A stretch of 64,000 bases of DNA from NCBI GenBank assembly GCA_030430845.1, contig JAUIKE010000001.1, forward strand, positions 67,545 through 131,544, given 5' to 3'. Positions 45,601 through 55,289 of the stretch are shown piece by piece. The translations under genes and the position numbers were made by a program. A model generated the notes under the pieces. The model was not told the DNA's origin. It ran no database searches and worked only from the letters and a program-made list of their open reading frames with translations. Every line of letters starts with the position of its first letter. Position 1 is the first letter of the stretch. Source of the stretch: Bacteroidia bacterium. GTDB lineage: Bacteria > Bacteroidota > Bacteroidia > Chitinophagales > Saprospiraceae.

Positions 45601-48351
45601 ATGATGTACCAAAACACTCTCAAACTATGTTTAGGCCTGTTTTTACTTAGCCTAAGCACTACCCTCCTCGCCCAAGAGGAAAAACCTACTTTAAGCGTTG
45701 AAGATTATCAGGAGTGGCAGAACCTTTCCTGGGCCAACTGGCTTTCCGATAACGGCCAATGGATGGCCTACCGTGTCACCCTTGTCAATGAAAATGATAC
45801 CTTGTATATAAGCAGTACGGATGGAAATAAGGAGCATAAATACGCTCATGCGAATGCCCCTCAATTTTCTATTGATGGCAAATGGGTAGCCATCCGACAA
45901 GGTTTTTCTCCGAAAAAGGAAGAACAAATGAAAAAGAAAAAGCAGCCCGTTCAAAACAAAATGGTACTGCTCAATCTCGAAACAGGAGAAGATGAAACCT
46001 TTGAAAGTATCAGTAGCTTTAGTATCAGTGAGAACAGCAAGCACCTCATTATGTCTACCTATCCGCCCAAAGGAAGTAAGGCTAAGGGAAAAGACCTGAT
46101 CGTACACAACCTGGAAACCGGCACTTCCAGAAATATCGGGAATGTGTCCGAATGGGCCCTCAACGACAAAGGTAATCTACTCGCCTATGTCATTGATGCA
46201 GAGAAAAACAGAGGCAATGGTGTCGAACTATTTGATCTTGAAAAATACAGCATTCAGTTTTTAGCCAGTGACACCACCACCTTCCGCAAGCTAGCCTGGG
46301 AGGAAGAGGCCTCTGCTCTGACCTTTATGCAAGCCATTTACGACACCTCCTATACAGAGGCCAATCATCGCATTTATGCCTTCAAGGACCTGGAGAGCAG
46401 CACTGAAAAGCTCATCCTGGATCCTTCCAAAAGAAAAGATTTCCCTACCGGCATGCACATTCGGGAAACTTACACTCCAAGATGGTCAGAAGACCTAAGC
46501 CGCATTTTTGTGGGGATGGATGATTGGGATGAAAAAGAAGAAGAACCTAAAAAGGACAAAAAAGACAAGGCCGAAGAAGAAAAGGTACCGGAAATGGAGA
46601 TCTGGCATTGGAAAGATGCCGACATTATGCCCCGCCAGCGCAGAACCTATAATCGCGATAAAAATGAAACCTACCTATCTGTTTGGAATGTTGCAGACGA
46701 CAACTTTGTGCAGATTGAGGATAAAAAAGTGAAGGACGCCAGCATGATCGGCGATGGTGAAAAAATGATACTATTGGACGAAACGCCCTACGAACCTCAA
46801 TTCCGCCTGGAACATGCCGATGTGTATGTGGCCGACGCCAAAACCGGGCAACGCAAACTGGCTATGAAGAATTTCCCGCGTAATAACTTCTATCGCAGTT
46901 CTCCGGATGGCCAATACCTGCTGTATTTTATCGACAATCACTGGCACACTTACAATGTAAAAACCGGAAAAACGACCAACCTTACCAAGAGCCTCAAAAC
47001 GCCGTTCTGGAATACCCGTTATGACGGCCCAAGGGAGATCCTGCCGCCTTATGGATCCGGTGGATGGACAAAAGGAGATAAAGAAGTATTGTTGTATACA
47101 GAGTATGACATCTGGGCCTTTAAACCCGATGGAAGCGGCCATAAAAAACTGACGGAAGGCGAAAAAGAGGAGATGATGTACCGCACTTATCGAGTGGATC
47201 GGGAGGAAGATTATATTGATCCGGAAAAACCTTTATTCTTCACGGTATTTGGGGATAAAACCAAGGAATCCGGCTATCTGAGTGTTAATGCTTCTAATTG
47301 GTCGCTAGGTGAAAAATTATTGATGGACAAGCGCGTCCGTGGCTTGAACAAGGCCAAAGATGCCGATGCTTATACCTTCATCCAGGAAAGTTATACCGAT
47401 TCGCCGGATATCTTTTTTGCCAAAGGCTCCTTGAAAAATGCCAAACAGTTATCCAATACGAATCCGCAACAGGAAAAATATGCCTGGGGCAAAACCGAGT
47501 TGATCGAATATAAAAATGCAGATGGCAAGAAGCTCCAAGGCCTACTACATTATCCTGCCAATTACGAAAAAGGCAAGGAATATCCCATGATCACCTACAT
47601 CTATGAGCGCCGGACCGATTCGAAGAACAATTATGTCGCACCAACCGATCGCCGGGCTTACAACCTGACTCATTACGTGCAGAATGGATACTTTGTATTT
47701 CAGCCGGACATCATTTACAAAACCAATCACCCTGGTGAGTCGGCCGTAGATTGTGTAGTACCTGCGGTAGAAAAAGTACTCAAAACCGGCATGATCGACA
47801 AGGACAAGGTAGGTTTGATGGGCCACAGCTGGGGAGGTTATCAGACGGCCTTCCTCATCACCCAAACGGACTTATTCTCGGCAGCCATCGCCGGAGCGCC
47901 GCTAACGAATATGATCAGTATGTACAATTCGATCTATTGGAATAGCGGTACGCCCGATCAGCAGATCTTCGAAACCAGCCAGGGTCGCCTACGCGAGCCG
48001 TATTGGAATTTAATGGAAGAGTACGTTGCCAATTCACCGGTTTTCCAGGCCCAGAACATTAAAACGCCTGTCCTCATGACCTTTGGCGACGAAGACGGAG
48101 CAGTGGATTATCATCAGGGAATTGAGATGTACATCACTATGCGCCGTTTATCCAAGCCCTTGATCATGTTGTTGTATGAGGGAGAAAATCACGGCCTGGC
48201 TAAAAAAGAGAATCAGAAGGATTACTTCAACAAGGTCACCGAGTTTTTTGACCATCATTTGAAAGGCAATACGCCTAAGGAGTGGATTGTAGAGGGGCAG
48301 AGTTATTTGAAGAAAAAGGAAAAGGAAAGTAAGAAGGTGATTAAGCCTTGA
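45601..48351 (+). CDS. Exported S9 family serine peptidase (prolyl oligopeptidase type)
   Basis: A 916-residue peptidase with a signal peptide (ending STTLLAQ near residue 25), an N-terminal beta-propeller with WD40-like turns and a C-terminal alpha/beta hydrolase domain. The nucleophile is S743 in GLMGHSWGGYQ, the acid is in FGDEDGAVDYHQG, and H864 completes the triad in GENHGLA. A lysine- and glutamate-rich segment near 312-330 (EEEPKKDKKDKAEEEK) is an unusual insert in the propeller. It should cleave proline-containing peptides in the periplasm. It runs divergently from the M55 gene and ends in a hairpin. Confidence 0.93.
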   Translation: MMYQNTLKLCLGLFLLSLSTTLLAQEEKPTLSVEDYQEWQNLSWANWLSDNGQWMAYRVTLVNENDTLYISSTDGNKEHKYAHANAPQFSIDGKWVAIRQGFSPKKEEQMKKKKQPVQNKMVLLNLETGEDETFESISSFSISENSKHLIMSTYPPKGSKAKGKDLIVHNLETGTSRNIGNVSEWALNDKGNLLAYVIDAEKNRGNGVELFDLEKYSIQFLASDTTTFRKLAWEEEASALTFMQAIYDTSYTEANHRIYAFKDLESSTEKLILDPSKRKDFPTGMHIRETYTPRWSEDLSRIFVGMDDWDEKEEEPKKDKKDKAEEEKVPEMEIWHWKDADIMPRQRRTYNRDKNETYLSVWNVADDNFVQIEDKKVKDASMIGDGEKMILLDETPYEPQFRLEHADVYVADAKTGQRKLAMKNFPRNNFYRSSPDGQYLLYFIDNHWHTYNVKTGKTTNLTKSLKTPFWNTRYDGPREILPPYGSGGWTKGDKEVLLYTEYDIWAFKPDGSGHKKLTEGEKEEMMYRTYRVDREEDYIDPEKPLFFTVFGDKTKESGYLSVNASNWSLGEKLLMDKRVRGLNKAKDADAYTFIQESYTDSPDIFFAKGSLKNAKQLSNTNPQQEKYAWGKTELIEYKNADGKKLQGLLHYPANYEKGKEYPMITYIYERRTDSKNNYVAPTDRRAYNLTHYVQNGYFVFQPDIIYKTNHPGESAVDCVVPAVEKVLKTGMIDKDKVGLMGHSWGGYQTAFLITQTDLFSAAIAGAPLTNMISMYNSIYWNSGTPDQQIFETSQGRLREPYWNLMEEYVANSPVFQAQNIKTPVLMTFGDEDGAVDYHQGIEMYITMRRLSKPLIMLLYEGENHGLAKKENQKDYFNKVTEFFDHHLKGNTPKEWIVEGQSYLKKKEKESKKVIKP

Positions 48352-48359
48352 TGATATAG

Positions 48360-48396
48360 GACATTATTCCCAAATTTTCATTTTGGGAATAATGTC
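48360..48396 (+). terminator. Hairpin after the S9 peptidase gene
   Basis: Perfect 15-base arms, GACATTATTCCCAAA (48360-48374) and its complement (48382-48396), around a T-rich loop, 9 bases after the stop codon. A likely terminator. It lies inside a stretch flanked by TATAGGACA (48355-48363) and TGTCCTATA (48479-48487). Confidence 0.7.
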
Positions 48397-49051
48397 AAGC
48401 TATTTATCATAGCATCTATAGGGAAATCCACCCGCACAGACGTGCCCGTATGGGCGCGATGGGAGGGTGGATAAGTTTTGTCCTATACTAAAAAATCTCT
48501 GATAAATCGCATTTTTTTAGAAGCAATTTATTCAGAAATGGATGAGGAGAAGGCTGCTTATATGCTAAAGCTTGGTTGGTTCGTTCTTTTTTGAGGTTAG
48601 ACGGGCTTGATGAATGAATTGACAGTTTTAAGGCTTATTAATTTAACACCCCAAAGCCATACTTCGTAGCCCGGCATTTTGGTTTCACCTTAAAGCTGAA
48701 TAAAATCTCTTCTAGAATATATGCTTTTTCCCGGTCAAAATGTTAAAAACTTACATAGAATATATGATAGTAAGTAAATTTTGGAATTGAACTGATTTAA
48801 ACCTATTGGCTCTGAATTTCTGGAACTAATCGTCATAGGATTTTGAATTCTTTTGTATTCGATAAACAATTCCTAATAATCCTGCCCAAAAGTGGCTTAA
48901 AATTTCTGTTATTTAATTCCAAATTTACAACTAAATCTCCTCATTTTTTGCTAGACTTATTAATTCACTATAATTTTCGGTATTATTGACCCTACGTTAT
49001 TTTGAAGATTTTTTATTTGCTAATCCCGTAAGAAAAAAATGATAATTGCTA
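48397..49051. other. A+T-rich gap at the start of the low-G+C stretch
   Basis: About 650 bases without a believable gene. The 12-base word GCCCGTATGGGC at 48444-48455 also occurs at 7591-7602 in another intergenic region. From about 48490 composition becomes very A+T rich. No RNA gene or clear promoter is seen. Confidence 0.5.
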
Positions 49052-49858
49052 ATGAACAAGGCCGATTTTTTTGCAATTTTTCGCAGATTTAGAGTTCTTT
49101 TTTACCTGGATTATATAAGGTTTTACCTTCAAAAAATTACCCGTAATAAGAAGAATAGGGCGTTCAAAAAGAAATACCCGGATGTAAATCTACCTCCAGA
49201 TTACCTTATCTATGAATCTTTTCATTTAGATTATGCCAAATATTATCTTGATGGTTATGACACTGCTAAGTGGCTTGTTGGCTTGTTAGGAGATTATAAG
49301 AAATTAGAGTCTGTTACTATATTAGATTGGGGATGTGGGCCAGGAAGAATTGTTCGACATCTTCCGAAGATTCTAGATGAATCTTGTGAAATCTATGGGA
49401 CAGATTATAATAAATATTCAATAGAATGGTGCAGGAATCACATTGATAATGTAAGCTTCCATTTAAATAGTCTTAATCCCCCCCTGGCATTCCAGGATAA
49501 TTCTTTTGATGTTATTTATGGGATTTCTATTTTCACTCACCTATCAGAAAAATCTCACCATGAATGGATTCAAGAGTTGGTGAGAGTATTAAAAAAAGAT
49601 GGCATTCTTTTGGTAACTACTCATGGCGAAGCATTTAAGAGAATACTTTCTACTAAGGAGCTAGAAAAATTTAACAAAGGTGAACTAGTAATAAGAGATA
49701 AGGTGAAGGAAGGACATAAGGTATTCGGAGCATTTCATCCACCTCAATTCACTAACGTATTTTTTAGTGAATATGTAAAAATCATTGATTTTATCCCTGG
49801 AAATAATGAATTGGTTAAGCCAGAACAAGATATTTGGGTTTTAACTAATGTTAATTAA
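49052..49858 (+). CDS. Class I SAM-dependent methyltransferase
   Basis: A methyltransferase of about 268 residues, starting at the ATG at 49052 (a TTG two codons earlier is less likely). The SAM loop ILDWGCGPGRIVRHL lies near residues 92-106, YGTDYNKYSIEWC supplies the ribose-binding acid, and FDVIYGISIFTHLSEKS is motif II. The N-terminal 60 residues are rich in Arg, Lys and Phe. It is clearly A+T rich compared with 34-48 kb and has no partner gene close by, which suggests acquisition by transfer. The acceptor could be a sugar or lipid; nothing fixes it. Confidence 0.85.
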   Translation: MNKADFFAIFRRFRVLFYLDYIRFYLQKITRNKKNRAFKKKYPDVNLPPDYLIYESFHLDYAKYYLDGYDTAKWLVGLLGDYKKLESVTILDWGCGPGRIVRHLPKILDESCEIYGTDYNKYSIEWCRNHIDNVSFHLNSLNPPLAFQDNSFDVIYGISIFTHLSEKSHHEWIQELVRVLKKDGILLVTTHGEAFKRILSTKELEKFNKGELVIRDKVKEGHKVFGAFHPPQFTNVFFSEYVKIIDFIPGNNELVKPEQDIWVLTNVN

Positions 49859-50351
49859 TTTTTTACTGGCCCATTAAATGTTAAAATGTTTTGATTTTAA
49901 TTATTTAGTTATTATATTTATTTTAAGTAATTAATTATCATCTTACCCCTTCCTTTTATTATCTTGCTAATAAGCAATCATATCTTTTTAAAGCCAAATT
50001 TGACCTTATCAAGGCAAATTTCTATCCATTCAATTTAGACACATAGCACAGTTATTCATTTTGTTAACTAAACCTTTTATGTTATGGACGCACTTCTTGC
50101 ATTCACATATTGAATTTATTTATGCTTTTTGTGTTTACTTTCAATGACTTGGAGGTTGACTGTTATTGTTGGCCTTATAGTAGATACATATTTCTACTCC
50201 AAGTTTTTTGGTAAACAAGCTTCATTGTTTAGTCACAATGCAAGCACACCCTTCATTGCCCTAAATATATAATTTAGAAATTCTACTACTGATAATGCAG
50301 GTCATTATTACTGTGATGTTTATGTATTTTTTAACAAATAAAACTATAATC
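49859..50351. other. Non-coding A+T-rich gap
   Basis: Nearly 500 bases with no convincing coding frame. The sequence is strongly A+T rich, and I see no terminator after the methyltransferase gene, no RNA gene and no certain promoter. Confidence 0.5.
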
Positions 50352-51215
50352 ATGAAATTTGTAAAAACTTCATTAACATTTGGCCTTCTTTTTGCCTTTC
50401 AGTTATCATTTGCTCAATGGGATGGGAATAACACTACTAGTGGTATCGGAGCGGTAGGCACAAGTTCAAGCACAACGTATAAATTCCGTGTTTATAACAA
50501 TTCAAACACGACTACTCCTTATGGTCTTAGGGTTGATAATTATTACACGGGGTCTTCCACAAAATATGGTATTTACAACTATTTAAGCTCTGGGGGATCC
50601 GGTACTCGATATGGTATTTATTCCTATGCCCAGAGTTATAACGATTATTCTATTTATAGCGGTAACGGCAAAGTTGGATTTGAGGGGGATTTTGAGATGA
50701 TAAATTCCGGCATCAATAATACATTTCTCTTCCATACTGGCTGGCAGAGTGGAGATTACTCCTTATACATTACCCCTGTAGATGGAAGCGGTACCAAACT
50801 TTTTGATAGGAGTCTTTTTATACATAGAGATGGCTATTTGGAGAAAAAGATTGATAATTCTACTAGTGTTGCTCTTGCTGTATCTAATAGTGGTACCCGG
50901 AATTTTATAGTGCTTGGCAGTGGAAAGGTATTTGCTCGGGAAATAGAGGTCAAGCTTGGTACTATTCCTGATTATGTTTTTGAAAAAGATTATAGCTTGA
51001 TGCCATTAAATCAGCTTCGAGAATATGTTGATACAAATAAGCATCTGCCGAATATTCCTTCAGCAAAAGAAATCGAAGAGAATGGTATTGGTCTGGGAGA
51101 GCTTTCTCGCAAACATTTGGAAAAGATAGAGGAACTTACTTTGTATATATTGGAATTGAATGAAAAGATTGAGGTATTGGAGAAAAAGCTGGATAACAAG
51201 AAGAATGAGAACTGA
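50352..51215 (+). CDS. Secreted repeat protein with tail-fibre-like C-terminal domain
   Basis: A 287-residue protein; the start at 50352 gives a signal peptide MKFVKTSLTFGLLFAFQLSF followed by AQ. The middle has repeated aromatic Gly-Ile-Tyr words (YGLRVDNYYTG, KYGIYNYLSSG, RYGIYSYAQSY). The C-terminal region PDYVFEKDYSLMPLNQLREY, KHLPNIPSAKEIEENGIGLG and a terminal coiled coil of about 30 residues is the segment widespread in Bacteroidota surface proteins labelled tail fibre domain. It probably forms a trimeric surface filament. No T9SS tail of the usual kind is seen. Function unknown. Confidence 0.75.
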   Translation: MKFVKTSLTFGLLFAFQLSFAQWDGNNTTSGIGAVGTSSSTTYKFRVYNNSNTTTPYGLRVDNYYTGSSTKYGIYNYLSSGGSGTRYGIYSYAQSYNDYSIYSGNGKVGFEGDFEMINSGINNTFLFHTGWQSGDYSLYITPVDGSGTKLFDRSLFIHRDGYLEKKIDNSTSVALAVSNSGTRNFIVLGSGKVFAREIEVKLGTIPDYVFEKDYSLMPLNQLREYVDTNKHLPNIPSAKEIEENGIGLGELSRKHLEKIEELTLYILELNEKIEVLEKKLDNKKNEN

Positions 51216-51257
51216 TTTTATCTTCTAACAGCTTTTTAGATTCAATTTTAATATTTG

Positions 51258-51301
51258 CCGGAAAGCACCTGTTCTATTTTTAAAGAAATGGTGCTTTCTG
51301 G
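51258..51301 (+). terminator. Hairpin between the tail-fibre-like gene and the T9SS cargo gene
   Basis: CCGGAAAGCACC (51258-51269) pairs with 51290-51301 at eleven of twelve positions; the 20-base loop can pair further (TTCT with AGAA). It follows the upstream stop by about 40 bases and probably ends that transcript. TTTG at 51254-51257, 17 bases before TATTTTTA at 51275, could act as a weak promoter for the next gene. Confidence 0.6.
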
Positions 51302-51319
51302 TTTGTAAAATAATCAACT

Positions 51320-52507
51320 ATGAAAAAGAATCGTTTTGTTATATTATCAATTTTTGCTTGCTGCTTTTTGATAGCTCACATAGCCAGTGGGCAAACTACA
51401 TATTCTCAAGATTTTGAGAGTGTTAATTGTACTACAACAGATGGGTGTAGTAGTACTCCCCCCCATCCTAGTTCTGTTTTAACTTCTACTTGCTTTTCAG
51501 ATGGAGGAGCGAGTCATGGGACTCCTCACATTGAAGCAGATGGATCAAACCTCTCTGTTCGTATGGGAGGAGGCAGTAGCTTGGGAGAAGGCTTTTTTAT
51601 AAATTATACTTTTGAAGGAGGAGAAGAATATGAAATATCATTCAGATACAAGAAAACAACTGGTTTTCCAGCACCTACAAATCCTATCATTAGTCTTTCT
51701 GCTGTAAATGGTCTCTCTCATAACACGGATTGTACTCTTGGTTCCCCTCCAACGCCTACAGATCAAGAAACAATAGATAATCTGGATATTAGTTCTGCGA
51801 CATCAGGTGAATGGTATGAAGATACTATTGTTTTTTGTTTTGAAAGTTCAGATGATTTGGCACAGCTTCTGATTTATCCTTCTGCAACCTCTGGAGATTT
51901 CATTCTCAATATCGATGATATAGAAATCGTTCCTAAATGTTCTCCTAGTGTAACTTTCACCTCAAGTTTTTTCCCAACTTTCTATAGAACAGCGGGTACG
52001 ATAACCACAGAAAATGCATCAACAACAATAGAAAATGATCCATCTGAAACAACTATATGGAAAGCTGGACAATCTATTACTCTAAAACCTAAAACACTTA
52101 TTTCGATTACGAGTAGCGGACCTTATTTTTTAGCAGAAATTGAGGCTTGCACTGGGTGTGGTACTGGTGGATCTTTAAGAACTGATTTAACACAATCTAA
52201 GGAAAGTATCAGAGATATTGAATTAGAACCCTTGAATCAACAGTCTGATGAGATTCTAATATTTCCTAATCCAGCAAAATCGACCTTAAGAATTTTAGCT
52301 AATAAGTTATCAGGTTCAGGGGAAGATTTAAGGAATACAAATGTTCCAGTAAAAATTTATGACTCACTTGGAAAAGAAGTTTACAGTAATGATCGCTACT
52401 TATTTGGGGAATTAATGCAGATACATCACTTGAATGATGGAGTTTATTATGTGAGTATTTTTACGGAGAATAGGGTTCTCACCAAGAAAATTCTTATTAA
52501 AAAGTAA
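51320..52507 (+). CDS. Secreted protein with T9SS type A sorting domain
   Basis: A 395-residue exported protein with a signal peptide ending HIASGQ near residue 25. Residues of about 26-200 form a beta-rich domain that opens TYSQDFESVNC and resembles the jellyroll, carbohydrate-binding-like modules of Bacteroidota cargo proteins (DDIEIVP end). A region near 215-265 with ENASTTIEND and AGQSITLKPKT resembles the GEVAN-type element often found before sorting tails. The C-terminus has ILIFPNPAKSTLRI, KIYDSLGKEVYS and DGVYYVSIFTENRVLTKKILI, a standard type A T9SS sorting domain. It sits beside porV. No enzymatic motif was found. Confidence 0.85.
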   Translation: MKKNRFVILSIFACCFLIAHIASGQTTYSQDFESVNCTTTDGCSSTPPHPSSVLTSTCFSDGGASHGTPHIEADGSNLSVRMGGGSSLGEGFFINYTFEGGEEYEISFRYKKTTGFPAPTNPIISLSAVNGLSHNTDCTLGSPPTPTDQETIDNLDISSATSGEWYEDTIVFCFESSDDLAQLLIYPSATSGDFILNIDDIEIVPKCSPSVTFTSSFFPTFYRTAGTITTENASTTIENDPSETTIWKAGQSITLKPKTLISITSSGPYFLAEIEACTGCGTGGSLRTDLTQSKESIRDIELEPLNQQSDEILIFPNPAKSTLRILANKLSGSGEDLRNTNVPVKIYDSLGKEVYSNDRYLFGELMQIHHLNDGVYYVSIFTENRVLTKKILIKK

Positions 52508-52528
52508 GACTTGTATTTTGGTAAATAA

Positions 52529-52565
52529 AAAGGCTTTGACGTATTAATAATATGTCAAAGCCTTT
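52529..52565. terminator. Bidirectional hairpin terminator between T9SS cargo gene and porV
   Basis: AAAGGCTTTGAC (52529-52540) and its complement (52554-52565) form a 12-base stem between two converging genes, with A-rich sequence on the left and T-rich on the right, as needed for termination in both directions. Confidence 0.8.
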
Positions 52566-52574
52566 CTTTTGAAC

Positions 52575-53771
52575 TTATTCAGTAAAATTAAATAATAAAG
52601 AAAATCTCAAAGTATTATCTAGCGGATTCCTTTGGTTAGTGGTAGGGATTAAATAAGAGAAATTTAATCCAAAAACATTGTATTTGAGTCCCAATCCTAC
52701 TGTGAAAAACTTTCGATTTCCTTTCTGGGCATGTTCATTAAAGTAACCTGCCCTTACAGCAAACTGTTGGTCGTACCAGTATTCTATTCCAAAAGAATAC
52801 ATCAACTCCCTTAATTCTTCGCTGAATCCTTCAGGGGCATCACCAAAAGAAGAAAAAATTCCTGAAATAGGAGACTGCTCCTTATGATCCGAAACATTAT
52901 TATTATTTAGATCACAATCTTCTCCTTGGCAAGGTGTTGGAACCATAAGTTTATTAATATCTGCTGCGATGGTAATGCGGTTAAATTCATTAAGATCTAT
53001 TTCCCAGGCAGCACCTATGCCAATATTGGCAGGTAAAAAGTCTTTTACTGTGGATCGAGTATATGTAATTTTAGATCCTATGTTGGTTAAGGCTAGACCT
53101 AACCTAAGATTGCTAGAGCTACGTGTAAGCTCAATTGGCAAAACATAGGTAAAAGATAAATCAGCAGCTCCTGCAATACCTACTTCAATGGTTTCTCCTC
53201 CGGGAGCTATTTGACCTGCGGCAAGGTTAGAATAGATAAATTTTCCTGTTAAGGCTGCTGAAAAGTTGTCGCTTAGTTTTCTAGAGTAAGCTATTGCTAT
53301 TTCAAATTCATTAGGTCTCCCAGGTACAAGTGGTTGACCATTTTCATCTGTAAACTGAATGGTCCCTAAGGAAAAATACCTTAAACCAACTCCTAAGGTT
53401 TGCAAATCATCAATTTTTAAAAAACCTGTAAGATATGCTAAATAAACGTCATTTAGGCCTAGTGCCCTTAACCAGGGAGTATAGGTGGCTGATATCCCCA
53501 TTTTGTTTTCAGCAAATGCTAATTTAGAGGCATTAAAATGCATAGCATTTGGATCTGTAGATATGCCAATTCCAACATCACCCATTCCTCCAGAACGTGC
53601 ATCGGAAACAATTCTTAAAAAAGGAACAGCTGTTGCTATGGTATTGACACATGGTCTGCCAGAAAGATCTACTAAGTTACCTTCGCTATCAAAAGTACAC
53701 TGGCCATAAGTAGGAAAATAAAAGAGAGAAAACACATTTAACATTAAAAATGTAGGTAGAAATAGTTTCAT
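52575..53771 (-). CDS. porV: T9SS outer-membrane channel protein PorV (LptO)
   Basis: A 398-residue outer-membrane beta-barrel of the PorV family, which escorts T9SS cargo from the Sov channel to the attachment complex. A signal peptide ends near residue 23 (PTYGQ). The N-terminal VPFLRIVSDARSGGMGDVGI, STDPNAMHFNASKLAF and SATYTPWLRALG are diagnostic of PorV. Alternating hydrophobic beta strands and the final aromatic-rich strand (TLRFSLLFNFTE) fit an outer-membrane protein. It converges with a gene for a T9SS cargo protein; other por genes are not in the window. The 109-base gap to the membrane glycosyltransferase gene on the same strand leaves room for a separate promoter. Confidence 0.92.
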   Translation of the reverse strand: MKLFLPTFLMLNVFSLFYFPTYGQCTFDSEGNLVDLSGRPCVNTIATAVPFLRIVSDARSGGMGDVGIGISTDPNAMHFNASKLAFAENKMGISATYTPWLRALGLNDVYLAYLTGFLKIDDLQTLGVGLRYFSLGTIQFTDENGQPLVPGRPNEFEIAIAYSRKLSDNFSAALTGKFIYSNLAAGQIAPGGETIEVGIAGAADLSFTYVLPIELTRSSSNLRLGLALTNIGSKITYTRSTVKDFLPANIGIGAAWEIDLNEFNRITIAADINKLMVPTPCQGEDCDLNNNNVSDHKEQSPISGIFSSFGDAPEGFSEELRELMYSFGIEYWYDQQFAVRAGYFNEHAQKGNRKFFTVGLGLKYNVFGLNFSYLIPTTNQRNPLDNTLRFSLLFNFTE

Positions 53772-53879
53772 TTGGGATATGATTTATGATTCTTAAATAA
53801 GTCTTTAATTTAGACGAAAGAATCATGATCTTATTTCATAAAAGCCTCAGATTAACTTTAGTAGTGCCCGCTTTCTATT

Positions 53880-55289
53880 TCACCTGTATTTTTTGTATAA
53901 AATTATTTTTATTCCTCTCTGATCAAGTCTTTTTACTTCTTTCCAGTTATTCCTTAATTCATCGATTTCTTCATCTGTAAAATCATTCATCACATTTGAA
54001 TATAAGACATGAGACTGTTTTTCGAGGTTTTTGTTCACCATGCCTTCATTCCTTTCACTAATGTCTTTATATTTTAAAGGGCCTATCTCGGGGAAAACAG
54101 TGCCTATTGATTCAAGTGGAATATCATTTTTTTCTAAATAATGGAGCATTTTTCTTCGCAATGAATAATAAGGCCAATGGGCTAACGTACTGTCCCAGCC
54201 TTGGGAAATTTTTTCTGGATATATCCACATATTTCCACTGAACAATCCCAATATTCCGATAGCAATGATTAAGCTTCTAGCTTTAATGGTTTTGATGTGA
54301 TTTATACATACAATAAAAAACACACTAAAACTAAGATAAACAGGTAGCAGATAACGATGTAATAGCAGTCCTTTATAGGATAAAAGAACCAGGCTAAATA
54401 GAAGTAAAGCTAATACCATCATAAATAGAGCTCTCTTTTGATTGACAGACCATTTTTTAAGATCCTTCCAAAACCTAATAAAGAGTGTTATTAATATAAG
54501 CCAAAGGAAAATTCTACCAAAGTCAAGCAGCCGCCAGGTTAAAACCACTCCGTTTCTGATGAAACCTTTGAAATTTACTCGCTCAAAGCTGGGAGCCCAT
54601 GTTGAGTTAGCATGATAGCCGATCCAACCTGTCTCTAAGTAATGATAGATCAAAAAGCCTACACCTACCAGGCCAGCTGGCACATAAGGCCAAATGCGAT
54701 TTAGTCCATCTTGCCATGATATCTTTTTGTGTTCTAACCATAGTTCATAAAGGTCTGAGGAAAATAAAATCACTACCACCATCATACCACGGGTACTTAC
54801 CATAGCAAGCAGTAGAGCTGCCCATATCTTTGCCCATGTTTTTTTCTTTAAGACTCCATACCACCCCAGTAAAAAGCCAAATACTAAGATTAAGTCAGGG
54901 CTAATGAGTATCGACTGTCCAGCTAAGACTGGATCTAGCATACATAGCAATACTAGCAGATATGCCTTTTTAGGACCTAAAAAAAGATCTCCTAATTGGA
55001 ATAGCATAAAAATGATTCCCCAAACAAAGGGAAACATTAACCAGTGGCTGACTATCAAGTTTTTCCCAAAAAGACTCCATGCAGAAGCTAGGAGAATACC
55101 TAATAGTGGTGGATGGCCACTATCTATTTCTTCTGGTAATATTAGGCTGGAAAAATTTGTTTCGTAAAAAAACAGTGCATGTTTGGCTCCTAACTGAATA
55201 GTGTCCCAAAAAAAAACATGATCTTGAATCTGAAAAAATAATATTAATAGGACTATGGTGGAGAGTATTATTTCCGTAATTCGTCTCAA
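53880..55289 (-). CDS. GT39-like (PMT_2) membrane glycosyltransferase
   Basis: A 469-residue membrane protein with about ten hydrophobic helices. The first loop contains EEIDSGHPPLLGILL, matching the conserved acidic and HPPLxxxL region of the dolichyl-phosphate-mannose-protein mannosyltransferase-like (ArnT/PMT_2) family. A soluble C-terminal tail of about 95 residues ends it. Members transfer sugars from polyprenyl phosphates to lipids or proteins in the periplasm. It is A+T rich like its neighbours. It could modify a T9SS-anchored product, but no direct evidence links it. Moderately confident on family, not on substrate. Confidence 0.75.
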   Translation of the reverse strand: MRRITEIILSTIVLLILFFQIQDHVFFWDTIQLGAKHALFFYETNFSSLILPEEIDSGHPPLLGILLASAWSLFGKNLIVSHWLMFPFVWGIIFMLFQLGDLFLGPKKAYLLVLLCMLDPVLAGQSILISPDLILVFGFLLGWYGVLKKKTWAKIWAALLLAMVSTRGMMVVVILFSSDLYELWLEHKKISWQDGLNRIWPYVPAGLVGVGFLIYHYLETGWIGYHANSTWAPSFERVNFKGFIRNGVVLTWRLLDFGRIFLWLILITLFIRFWKDLKKWSVNQKRALFMMVLALLLFSLVLLSYKGLLLHRYLLPVYLSFSVFFIVCINHIKTIKARSLIIAIGILGLFSGNMWIYPEKISQGWDSTLAHWPYYSLRRKMLHYLEKNDIPLESIGTVFPEIGPLKYKDISERNEGMVNKNLEKQSHVLYSNVMNDFTDEEIDELRNNWKEVKRLDQRGIKIILYKKYR

